Assembly (NCBI GenBank): GCA_011065225.1 | Contig: JAAKFC010000025.1 | Span: 1 to 13,245, forward strand | Direction: 5' to 3' | Source: Chlamydiota bacterium | Lineage (GTDB): Bacteria; Chlamydiota; Chlamydiia; Chlamydiales; Rhabdochlamydiaceae | DNA: 13,245 nt | Shown: one piece after another, positions 1 to 7,044 of the stretch | How the letters are laid out: every line of letters begins with the position of its first letter | How positions within the stretch are numbered: position 1 is the stretch's first letter | Notes under the pieces: model-generated | Told to the model about the DNA's origin: nothing | The model's database searches: none | The model's input: the letters and a program-made list of their open reading frames with translations, nothing else | Translations under genes and position numbers: made by a program

Positions 1-249
1 TTTTGTCGCCCCACCCACAAAATAGTGGACTTGTGGTTGAAAGGATTTTCCGTCTTTGTCAAACCACGTATCGGGAGAAATGTATCGATTGTCTACAAAG
101 ACTGACTCGGCGCTCCAATTTTCGGCTTCTCGCTTGAGCCATCCTCCCCGTTCAAGCAAGAGGATCCTTTTTCCAGACCCTGCAAGATGACGCGCGAGAG
201 TTCCCCCTCCAGCACCTGTGCCGATAATGATTACATCATATTTTTCCAT
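1..249 (-). CDS. GMC-family FAD-dependent oxidoreductase, N-terminal fragment
   Basis: Partial gene: it starts at ATG 249 and runs off the left edge, so only the first 83 residues are visible. They read MEKYDVIIIGTGAGGGTLA followed about ten residues later by RILLLERGG. This is the Rossmann dinucleotide-binding motif (GxGxxGG at residues 10-16) and the acidic end of strand beta-2 (E37) that bind the ADP part of FAD. The last visible residues, HYFVGGATK, match the start of the second GMC-family signature region, where family members usually read vGG(S/A)T. GMC enzymes (glucose, choline and sugar-alcohol oxidoreductases) oxidise alcohol groups with FAD. The substrate cannot be told from this fragment. 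The start lies 8 nt after the stop of the glucosidase gene and has only a weak GAG-type ribosome site, so it is very likely the third gene of that operon. No signal peptide is visible. Confidence 0.9.
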   Translation of the reverse strand, partial: MEKYDVIIIGTGAGGGTLARHLAGSGKRILLLERGGWLKREAENWSAESVFVDNRYISPDTWFDKDGKSFQPQVHYFVGGATK

Positions 250-257
250 AGTCTCAC

Positions 258-2954
258 TTATACTGGTCCTATTCGACGTTTTTCAATTGTTTGTGGTGAT
301 TTATGCTGCAGAACATATTCTCCATATTGTTGGATGAGTTTTGCCATGAGCCCCGTCCATCCTGTCTGAGCACTTGCACCAAGTCCTGCACCATTATCCC
401 CATGAAAATATTCATGAAAAAGGATGTAATCTTGCCAATGCGGATCATTTTGGAATTTTTCAATTCCACCGTAAACAGGTCTTTTTCCATTCTCATCTTT
501 CAGAAAAATTTGAATGAGCCTATGGGTGAGTTCCATAGAAACATCCCAAAGGGATAAAAACTTTCCCGATCCTGCTGGACATTCTACTTGATAACTTTCA
601 TCGAGATAGTAATGGAACTTCTGCAGAGACTCGATCATGAGAAAATTGAGTGGGAACCAGATGGGCCCTCTCCAGTTAGAATTGCCCCCAAACAAAGAAG
701 TAGAGGATTCTGCAGGCTCATAGTTGAGTTTGAATTCTTGGCCTCCAAGTTTAAGAATAAAAGGATCTGCAGCATGGCGCTGTGAGACAGATCGAACCCC
801 AAATGGGCTCAAAAACTCTTTCTCATTGAGTGTTTTTTCAAGGATGCGTTTCAGTTTTTCTGGAGAGACCAATGAAAGCATGAAGCTCCCATCTGTTTCT
901 TTTTTGTCCAGTTCTAGCACCTGATCTAAGAGTTCTGGTTCATTCTCTACGAACCATTGAAAGCGTTTTCGATAGTCAGGAAAAAGATCATTGATTTTGG
1001 GATTATTGGGAGCAACGGCAAAAAGGGGCACCAAACCTACGAGAGTGTCGGTTTCTATTTTTATCTTCGTACCATCTTCGAGTTTCAAGAGGCTATAATA
1101 GAACCCTTTTTCTTCATCCCACAGTCCTTCTGTGTGATCGCCAATATTGTTAATCGCATCTGCGATATAGACAAAGTGCTCGAAAAATTTGGTCGCCATA
1201 TCTTCATAGACAGGGTCCTCGATGGCAAGTTCAAGAGCGATTTGAAGCATATTGAGACAATACATCCCCATCCAGGCAGTTCCATCGACCTGATACAAAG
1301 TGCCCCCTTTTGGAATTTCATCTCGGTCAAAAGCCCCGATATTGTCTAGACCGAGAAATCCTCCCTCAAATACATTGCGATTATCGGCATCTTTGCGGTT
1401 GACCCACCAGGTGAAGTTGAGGGAAAGTTTCTGAAATATCTTCTCTAAAAAACTCCGATCTTTGCGACCATACAACGCTTTTTCAATCTGATAAATCCGC
1501 AGGGCTGCCCATGCTTGAACTGGTGGATTGACGTCGCTAAAGGCCCACTCATATGCGGGAATCTGCCCATCGGGATGCATGTACCACTCTTTATTGAGCA
1601 AAAGGAGCTGATTTTTGGCAAAATCGGGATCGATCAAAGCGATTGCAACAGTATGGAAGGAAAGATCCCAAGCAGCAAACCAGGGATATTCCCATTTATC
1701 AGGCATGGAAAACACGTCATACCCATCAAGATTCCACCAACCACTGTTTCGTCCTTTTTTGCGCTCTTCGGGGGGCGGACAACCTTCCGAGTCTTCTTTC
1801 AGCCAGGTTCTCACATCATAATGATAAAGTTGTTTGTTCCACAAAAGCCCTGCAAAGGCTTGGCGTTGCACATTGCGCATATCTTCTGGCATGGGATATG
1901 GGGTCACTTGCTGATAAAAATCCTCGGCCTCAGTTTTACGCATTTCAAAAACTTCTTCAAATGGTTTTCCAAAAGGATCTGCAAGGTTATTCTTTGTACT
2001 GAGATATAGCTTCACAACAACTGTTTCCCCGGCGCCAACTTGTAAAATATGGTGCGCGGCGGCTTTGGTGCCAAGGTTGTCTGGATTCACAGCTTGATGA
2101 TCATCCTGGATCACGAATTTATGGAAACCATCTTTGACATAAGGCGTATCATTCTCTGTATGGAATATTCTCTTTTTATCCGTCTCATTTTCTGTAAAGA
2201 GAATAGTCTTAGGTTGATCACAATAGAGCCAATAGACTCCAAGATCAGGATGAGAGGCTTTGATGAGATTCTTTTTTTCGAGGATTAGCTTTGGTTTTTC
2301 GCATTTTGGATTATAGGACCACATATTGCGAAACCAAAGAGTCGGCAGCAAATGCAATGTTGCCGATTCGGGTCCCCGATTGGCCACACTGATTTGGATC
2401 AAGATATCTTCGGGAGTATCCTTGGCATATTCGACAAAAACATCAAAATAGCGATCTTCATCAAAAATCCCAGTATCTAGCAGTTCATACTCAGGATCTG
2501 TGTGTGTACGCTTTTTGTTTTCTTCTACTAAATCCGCATAAGGGTATGCCTCTTGTGGATATTTATAGAGATATTTCATATATGCATGGGTAGGGACATT
2601 ATCGAGGTAAAAGTAATATTCTTTTACGTCTTCTCCGTGATTGCCTTCACTCCCGGTCAAACCAAATAACCGCTCTTTTAAAATGGGATCCTTGCCATTC
2701 CAAAGAGCAAGAGCAAAACAGAGCCTTTGCTTGTCATCAGAAATACCGGCTATCCCATCTTCTCCCCAACGATATGCTCTAGAACGTGCATGATCATGAG
2801 GAAAAAACTCCCAAGCACTGCCATCAGTGCTATAATCTTCGCGTACCGTGCCCCATTGCCGCTCGCTTAAATAAGGTCCCCACAATCGCCAAGGAGCTTT
2901 GCCGCACCGAACCTCATCGAGTCTTTTTCCTTCTTCTGTTAATGACAAGGTCAT
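258..2954 (-). CDS. GH63-like (MGH1-type) glucosidase
   Basis: An 898-residue protein of the size typical for bacterial 'glucosidase' members of the GH63/mannosylglycerate-hydrolase-like clan, whose catalytic part is an (alpha/alpha)6 barrel. Residues 1-350 form a beta-rich N-terminal region (WGPYLSERQWGTVREDY at 25-41). The barrel follows, with WFAAWDLSFHT at 425-435, where D430 is the likely general acid. Further landmarks are FEGGFLGLDNIGAFDR (529-544), the family-typical WRGPIWFPLN (761-770) and HEYFHGDNGAG (847-857), where E848 is a candidate base; that assignment is by analogy with YgjK-type enzymes. No signal peptide is seen, so it is probably cytosolic and acts on an imported glucoside or oligosaccharide. 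Its ATG overlaps the TGA of the dehydrogenase gene (ATGA), which indicates translational coupling. The exact substrate is unknown. Confidence 0.9.
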   Translation of the reverse strand: MTLSLTEEGKRLDEVRCGKAPWRLWGPYLSERQWGTVREDYSTDGSAWEFFPHDHARSRAYRWGEDGIAGISDDKQRLCFALALWNGKDPILKERLFGLTGSEGNHGEDVKEYYFYLDNVPTHAYMKYLYKYPQEAYPYADLVEENKKRTHTDPEYELLDTGIFDEDRYFDVFVEYAKDTPEDILIQISVANRGPESATLHLLPTLWFRNMWSYNPKCEKPKLILEKKNLIKASHPDLGVYWLYCDQPKTILFTENETDKKRIFHTENDTPYVKDGFHKFVIQDDHQAVNPDNLGTKAAAHHILQVGAGETVVVKLYLSTKNNLADPFGKPFEEVFEMRKTEAEDFYQQVTPYPMPEDMRNVQRQAFAGLLWNKQLYHYDVRTWLKEDSEGCPPPEERKKGRNSGWWNLDGYDVFSMPDKWEYPWFAAWDLSFHTVAIALIDPDFAKNQLLLLNKEWYMHPDGQIPAYEWAFSDVNPPVQAWAALRIYQIEKALYGRKDRSFLEKIFQKLSLNFTWWVNRKDADNRNVFEGGFLGLDNIGAFDRDEIPKGGTLYQVDGTAWMGMYCLNMLQIALELAIEDPVYEDMATKFFEHFVYIADAINNIGDHTEGLWDEEKGFYYSLLKLEDGTKIKIETDTLVGLVPLFAVAPNNPKINDLFPDYRKRFQWFVENEPELLDQVLELDKKETDGSFMLSLVSPEKLKRILEKTLNEKEFLSPFGVRSVSQRHAADPFILKLGGQEFKLNYEPAESSTSLFGGNSNWRGPIWFPLNFLMIESLQKFHYYLDESYQVECPAGSGKFLSLWDVSMELTHRLIQIFLKDENGKRPVYGGIEKFQNDPHWQDYILFHEYFHGDNGAGLGASAQTGWTGLMAKLIQQYGEYVLQHKSPQTIEKRRIGPV

Positions 2955-3718
2955 AGGCCTGGGCTTTGTTGCATCATTCCACCATCAGCAAAGATAGTGG
3001 TGGCTGTCATATACGATGCAGCGTCACTTGCTAAAAAAGCGACGACACTAGAGATTTCTTCGGGTTTTGCCATACGCCCTAGAGGAATTGCTGCATTCAA
3101 CTTCGCCATCAACTTCGGATCTTTCATTGTGGTAAGATTGATTGGTGTGGCAACAGCACCAGGAGCAACTCCAACAACAAGAACATTATGCTTTGCCAGT
3201 TCTACTCCCGCTGTGCGCGTGAGCATGCGTACGCCTCCTTTGGAAAGGCAATACGCAATATTACCCGGCATCGGCCAATCTTCATGCACAGACGTAATAT
3301 TGATCACACGTCCCCCACTGCCTTGTTTGATCATTTGCTTGGCTGCGATCTGCGTTCCAAAAAATGCACTTTTGAGATTGATCTCTAATACCTTTTCATA
3401 TTGCTCTTCTGTCGTATCAAGAACTGAGGTACGCGTTTCGACCCCTGCATTGTTGACCATGACATCTAAACGACCAAATTTTTGCACAGCAGCATCGACA
3501 AGCTTTTGAAGATCCGTCACTTTGCTCACATCTGCCTCGACTCCGATGGCCTGATCACCAAGAGCAGCCACTTGCTTTTCTAATGCATCCGTTGCTTCTG
3601 GATGAGAAATATAATCGATGACGATGTTGGCACCTTGTCTAGCAAGCTCCAGGACAATTGCAGCACCAATTCCACTATTTCCACCTGTAACAATGGCAAC
3701 TTTTCCTTTTAAAATCAT
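2951..3718 (-). CDS. SDR oxidoreductase, glucose 1-dehydrogenase-like
   Basis: A 255-residue classical short-chain dehydrogenase. TGGNSGIG (11-18) binds NAD(P), NNAG is at 89-92, the structural Asn is N114, and the catalytic residues are S143, Y156 and K160 (YCLSK). The ITSVHE stretch (141-146) and the ending FADGGM closely resemble Bacillus glucose 1-dehydrogenase, which has SSVHE and FADGGMTQ. Oxidation of beta-D-glucose to gluconolactone is therefore a reasonable guess, though SDR substrate calls from sequence are insecure. ATG 3718 is chosen over an in-frame ATG at 3859 because it begins the conserved core and has a perfect AGGAGG 6 nt upstream. The longer start would add 47 low-complexity residues and overlap the divergent transporter gene. 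It is the first gene of the operon with the glucosidase and the GMC oxidoreductase. Confidence 0.92.
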   Translation of the reverse strand: MILKGKVAIVTGGNSGIGAAIVLELARQGANIVIDYISHPEATDALEKQVAALGDQAIGVEADVSKVTDLQKLVDAAVQKFGRLDVMVNNAGVETRTSVLDTTEEQYEKVLEINLKSAFFGTQIAAKQMIKQGSGGRVINITSVHEDWPMPGNIAYCLSKGGVRMLTRTAGVELAKHNVLVVGVAPGAVATPINLTTMKDPKLMAKLNAAIPLGRMAKPEEISSVVAFLASDAASYMTATTIFADGGMMQQSPGL

Positions 3719-3835
3719 ATTTCTCCTCCTATTTTGCACTATAGTCATATTTCTTTTTTTAACAAAAATTCTTCCCATATTTTTTTTCGATCCGTTATGA
3801 TCCCTTCCTTTCGAATATGGAGCTGAAGGGACGCT
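3719..3835. promoter_or_regulatory. Divergent promoter region between the SDR operon and the MFS transporter
   Basis: This 117-bp AT-rich gap separates two outward-facing transcription units, so it must hold both promoters and probably any shared operator. Weak candidates on the minus strand are TTGTTA (3760-3765) and TATAGT (3738-3743), 16 bp apart. On the plus strand a TATGAT -10 (3796-3801) has a poor TTCCCA -35 (3772-3777). The transporter has a GAAGGG ribosome site at 3825-3830. No clear palindromic operator was found. The location is certain from gene order; the individual boxes are guesses. Confidence 0.5.
3725..3730 (-). promoter_or_regulatory. Strong Shine-Dalgarno site that fixes the SDR start
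   Basis: On the minus strand AGGAGG sits 6 nt before ATG 3718. It decides between this start and the longer in-frame ATG at 3859, and it is the best ribosome site in the operon. The two downstream genes have weak sites and appear to depend on coupling. Confidence 0.8.
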
Positions 3836-5110
3836 ATGCAAAAAAAAAGAAAATTGCAATATCGATGGGTCATCGTCACACTGATCTTTTTCATCACCCT
3901 TATCAATTTTGTCGACCGGTCCGCAATTTCCTTCGCCATTGGGCCTTTAAAAGAAGAATTTCACTTCAATGATACCCAGTTTGGCATGATTTTATCCGCT
4001 TTTGGTGTTGGTTACGCCCTATTGACCTCTTTAGGAGGATGGATGGTAGATATTTGGAAGCCAAGGCGTGTATGGCCCATAGCTGCGATTGCTTGGTCTC
4101 TGTGCATCGCAATGCTTGGTTTTGCCACAGGACTTTGGGTATTCATTGGCATGCGTTTTCTACTCGGAGTGACCGAAGGGCCCCACTTTCCTGCGATGTC
4201 TCGCTCCATTTTCGATTGGCTTTCTCCTACTGAAAGAGCAAGAGCACTTTCACTCAGTCTCGTAGCCATTCCCCTTTCCTCCGTTATCGGCGCACCCATC
4301 ACCTCGTATTTAGTTTCAGATTTTGGTTGGAGAATGATGTTTATCATCATCAGCGTGGCTGGAATCATTTGGGCTTTCATCTGGTACCATTTTTTTCGCG
4401 ATCGCCCTGAAGAATGCCCCTATGTCGGTGAGGAAGAAAAAAAATACCTCGCCTCATTTTCCTCGGACTCCGAACTTGAAGAATCCCCTATTGATTGGCG
4501 TTATATCTTGACACATCCAGCTCTGATTGCCAATAACATCGCCTATTTTGCCTTTGGTTACATGCTCTTTTTTGCCACACTATGGCTCCCAGGCTATTTT
4601 CTCTCCCAACATGGCTTGGATCTCAAAAGTGTAGGTTGGTATTTAACCATCCCATGGCTTGTAGGCTGCGTCTTCTTGAAAGCCGGAGGCTTTCTCTCCG
4701 ATTGGCTGTATAATAAGACGGGCAGTAGACGCTATGGCCGTTCTCATATCATTTGGACCAGCCAGCTTTTAGCAACCATTTTTTTTGTTTTATTGAGTTT
4801 TACCAGTACCTTGGGACTTTCCATTTTTTATTTGAGTCTAGGCCTTGGTTTTGGCCTCTTGCCCCAACCCGCTTTTTTCAGCACCAATATCGATGTCGCA
4901 AAGGAGCGTTCAGGCTCTTCTCAAGGAATCACATCCAGCTGCCTCTCCCTTGGAGGCATTATTGCCCCTCTACTTACCGGGTGGATGATTGATTTAACGG
5001 GCAATTATCAAGGAGCTTTTTTACTCCTCGCAGCCTTTATGGGAATTGCTGTCATCACAGTCGTTCTGTTTCATCATCCAGACCGAGAATTTTTTCCAGC
5101 ATCAGGTTGA
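3836..5110 (+). CDS. MFS transporter, anion:cation symporter (ACS)-like
   Basis: A 424-residue polytopic inner-membrane protein with about twelve hydrophobic segments and no signal peptide. NFVDRSAISFAIGPLKEEF (residues 24-42), in and just after helix 1, and FLLGVTEGPHFPAMSR (about 108-123) resemble the ACS family (ExuT, GudP and related hexuronate, glucarate or galactonate symporters), where RxxLGxxEgxxfPa is typical. The central cytoplasmic loop begins FRDRPEECPYV and is acidic (about residues 183-215), separating the two six-helix halves. The likely substrate is a small organic or sugar acid taken up with protons or sodium. It is divergent from the SDR/glucosidase/GMC operon, which suggests transport of a related sugar acid. 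The substrate is inferred from family and context only. Confidence 0.88.
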   Translation: MQKKRKLQYRWVIVTLIFFITLINFVDRSAISFAIGPLKEEFHFNDTQFGMILSAFGVGYALLTSLGGWMVDIWKPRRVWPIAAIAWSLCIAMLGFATGLWVFIGMRFLLGVTEGPHFPAMSRSIFDWLSPTERARALSLSLVAIPLSSVIGAPITSYLVSDFGWRMMFIIISVAGIIWAFIWYHFFRDRPEECPYVGEEEKKYLASFSSDSELEESPIDWRYILTHPALIANNIAYFAFGYMLFFATLWLPGYFLSQHGLDLKSVGWYLTIPWLVGCVFLKAGGFLSDWLYNKTGSRRYGRSHIIWTSQLLATIFFVLLSFTSTLGLSIFYLSLGLGFGLLPQPAFFSTNIDVAKERSGSSQGITSSCLSLGGIIAPLLTGWMIDLTGNYQGAFLLLAAFMGIAVITVVLFHHPDREFFPASG

Positions 5111-5146
5111 GTTTAATCCCTCTTTTTATGCATAATTGTAATCGCT

Positions 5147-5752
5147 ATGTTTCAAAAAGCTATTATAATACTATTTTGTATATTTTCTAATTTAAGCCTT
5201 TCTTCTATTTCATATGGGAAGCAAATAGAACAATCGACACAGGAGCTCTATTGTGCTCCAGAATTACGGCAAGTTTTTGCATTGCTCCGAGAAATGCCCG
5301 AGGTAAACAATTTGATTGATCAAATCCTTAAAAACGGTCCATTATATATCGAAATGAATCATCATTTATCAAAAAAATTTGACGGATATTGGAGCGGGGG
5401 AGATCGGACAATTTATACCACAAAAAGCCGCTCGCCTGCAGCACTTCTTACTACAGTATTATTTGAGATGCACAATGCTGCCAATGATCCAGAACTACAG
5501 CGTATTGATTCATTAGCCTACCTGGGGAAAACCAATCGCAAGCAATATGTCCGCGCAGTCGAGTATTGGGAATATAAAAATGCGAAAGCAACAACAGCCA
5601 TTCTCAATAGAGGAATTGAAAGCGGTATTTTCCCTGAAAATTCCTATTGGTATATTTCCGATGATTTTGAAGACCACTTTAGGGTGCAAAAGTCAGCTGG
5701 GCATTCATCCCACATTGGACAGATGTATGACGATTTGATTCGATATGGATAA
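5147..5752 (+). CDS. Secreted protein of unknown function
   Basis: A 201-residue protein that I do not recognise. The N-terminus has a lysine followed by a hydrophobic stretch (IIILFCIFSNLSLSSI), then SYG-KQ, a plausible type I signal-peptidase site near residue 24. The mature part is about 177 residues. It contains YWSGGDRTIYTTKSRSP (about 78-94), FEMHNAAND (about 105-113) and an aromatic, charged helix VRAVEYWEYKNAK (about 134-146). The FEMHNAAN segment recalls a broken metalloprotease helix, but a full HExxH is missing, so no enzyme activity is assigned. The upstream gap from the transporter is 36 bp without a clear ribosome site. The 3' end overlaps the pseudouridine synthase start by 8 nt, so the two are probably cotranscribed. 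Confidence 0.75.
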   Translation: MFQKAIIILFCIFSNLSLSSISYGKQIEQSTQELYCAPELRQVFALLREMPEVNNLIDQILKNGPLYIEMNHHLSKKFDGYWSGGDRTIYTTKSRSPAALLTTVLFEMHNAANDPELQRIDSLAYLGKTNRKQYVRAVEYWEYKNAKATTAILNRGIESGIFPENSYWYISDDFEDHFRVQKSAGHSSHIGQMYDDLIRYG

Positions 5753-6428
5753 AATTCGTTTATCAAAACTTCTATCAGAAAGGGGCGTCTGCTCAAGGCG
5801 AGAGGCTGATCGCTACATTGAGAGAGGCGAGGTTCTCGTCGATGGGCAAGTGGTCTCCACGTTAGGGATTCGAGTTGCACCTGATGCCAAAATTGCTCTT
5901 GCATCTTCCGCTCAGAAAAAACAAAAGAGCAAGGTGACAATTCTCTTGAATAAACCCATTGGCTACGTTTCAACCCAGCCAGAAAAGGGATATAAAGAAG
6001 CAGTAGAGCTTCTTCCCATGTCCTATCGCAATCTCAATACTGCTGGTCGCCTTGACATCGATTCTAAGGGACTTTTAGTCTTGACCGAAGATGGGGTCCT
6101 TGTCAAAAAGCTCATTGGAGAAAATTCCCAAATGGAAAAAGAGTATCTCGTCCGAGTAGAAGGAACGATTTCCAAGGAGAAGGTTGCAAAGCTCAAAACA
6201 GGACTCTCTTTAGATGACAAGCCGTTAAAACCTGCCAAGATCGATCAATTAGAGACCCAAGTCCTTCGTTTCGTCTTGCGAGAAGGGAAAAAACGACAAA
6301 TCCGAAGAATGTGCGAGCAAGTGAATCTAAAGGCAATTGGCCTAAAGCGCGTGCGCATTGGCAGAATCATGCTTGGCGACTTGCCCGAGGGCAAATGGCG
6401 TTTTTTAAAGCCAAATGAAAGCTTTTAG
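5745..6428 (+). CDS. RluB/RluF-type 23S rRNA pseudouridine synthase
   Basis: A 227-residue protein of the RsuA/RluB/RluE/RluF family, which isomerises uridine to pseudouridine in ribosomal RNA. An S4 RNA-binding domain spans residues 4-50 (IRLSKLLSERGVCSRREAD). It is followed by LLNKPIGYVST (67-77) and the catalytic loop GRLDIDSKGL (101-110), with D104 the expected catalytic aspartate. EKEYLV and the KRQIRRMCE motif lie toward the C-terminus and resemble E. coli RluF most closely. All expected motifs are intact, so it should be active. Which uridine it modifies (RluB- or RluF-type, or the 16S target of RsuA) cannot be settled by eye. It starts inside the end of the secreted-protein gene, and its 3' end overlaps the convergent membrane-protein gene by 4 nt. 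Confidence 0.93.
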   Translation: MDKIRLSKLLSERGVCSRREADRYIERGEVLVDGQVVSTLGIRVAPDAKIALASSAQKKQKSKVTILLNKPIGYVSTQPEKGYKEAVELLPMSYRNLNTAGRLDIDSKGLLVLTEDGVLVKKLIGENSQMEKEYLVRVEGTISKEKVAKLKTGLSLDDKPLKPAKIDQLETQVLRFVLREGKKRQIRRMCEQVNLKAIGLKRVRIGRIMLGDLPEGKWRFLKPNESF

Positions 6429-6440
6429 GCTTTTTTAATC
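6407..6440. terminator. Possible bidirectional terminator at the rlu / membrane-protein convergence
   Basis: AAAGCC (6407-6412) can pair with GGCTTT (6428-6433). The 15-nt loop itself contains the palindrome AAAGCTTT. A T-run follows on the plus strand (TTTTTT ending about 6436), and a T-run also follows on the minus strand (from the A/T stretch at 6401-6409). The stem is short and lies inside both coding ends, so this is only a candidate. Confidence 0.3.
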
Positions 6441-6988
6441 CTCGGACGATAGGCCCATCCCAATACAATCCCATACACAAGATGACTCACTAGACTCCAA
6501 AGAATTGCCATTCCACCGCGTCCGCCACATGGATTGCAGGGATTGTGCAAAGGTTTTGGAGTTGCTTTTGACATACAAGGATGACAGGGACTGGGGGACA
6601 TAGTACTTTTTGGTTTTGCTGCAGGCATGCAAGGAGCACACATCGCGTGGATCTTTTTTTCTGCACCAAAGAACTTTCCAATAGATTGCAAAAAAGGCCC
6701 CATGAAAAAAAGCGCTATAAAAAAAGCCAAAAGAGAATAAAACGCACCTGCAAGAAATCCAGGCAAACGCTTTAATATTGGTTCAAAAATGAGGGCATAA
6801 ATAAGACCATAGACAATTCCCACGCAAAGATGGATCAATCCACCTACAACAAGAATCGTAGTGCCCTCCATGCCAGCTGCCATACCCAGCGCTACCATGA
6901 TATTCATATCCAAAAAATACATGACGATTGTCATGATAATTGTAGCAAGAATGGATGCCCAAATTGCAGATGAAAAATTAAATCGCAT
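6425..6988 (-). CDS. DUF6789-like membrane protein with a CxPC-rich loop
   Basis: A 187-residue integral membrane protein with about four to five hydrophobic segments (roughly residues 7-26, 30-50, 50-72, 76-98 and 159-178). The core resembles small bacterial DUF6789/YqhR-like membrane proteins, which share an early (A/S)xxMT segment, a G(L/I)IH...G..(Y/W)G..YAL segment and a final SHLVYGxVLG helix. Between the last two helices (residues 99-158) lies a Cys/Pro-rich insert. It has three evenly spaced motifs, CAPC (117-120), CHPC (135-138) and CNPC (151-154), separated by Lys/Pro/Ala/Ser linkers that look like repeats. These could bind metal or carry redox-active thiols, but nothing else supports a role. 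The start ATG has AGGAGT upstream (6995-7000). It is divergent, 56 bp away, from the DUF6969-like gene. Family assignment is moderate. Confidence 0.8.
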   Translation of the reverse strand: MRFNFSSAIWASILATIIMTIVMYFLDMNIMVALGMAAGMEGTTILVVGGLIHLCVGIVYGLIYALIFEPILKRLPGFLAGAFYSLLAFFIALFFMGPFLQSIGKFFGAEKKIHAMCAPCMPAAKPKSTMSPSPCHPCMSKATPKPLHNPCNPCGGRGGMAILWSLVSHLVYGIVLGWAYRPRIKKA

Positions 6989-7044
6989 AGCTCAACTCCT
7001 TTTTTTCGTGATATCGCACTTTTGTTTTTGTTAAAAGGATTTTT

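Noticed and set aside
1515..2009. Plus-strand open frame of 164 codons, with others nearby (957-1349, 2049-2288)
   Set aside because: All lie antisense inside the glucosidase gene, whose protein has clear family motifs throughout. The antisense translations show no domain or ribosome site.
3719..3859. Longer SDR start at ATG 3859
   Set aside because: It adds 47 residues without family similarity, overlaps the transporter start, and ignores the perfect AGGAGG before ATG 3718.
5459..5485. Zinc-protease active site in the secreted orphan
   Set aside because: The segment reads FEMHNAAN, without the first His of HExxH or the second His, so a metalloprotease cannot be claimed.
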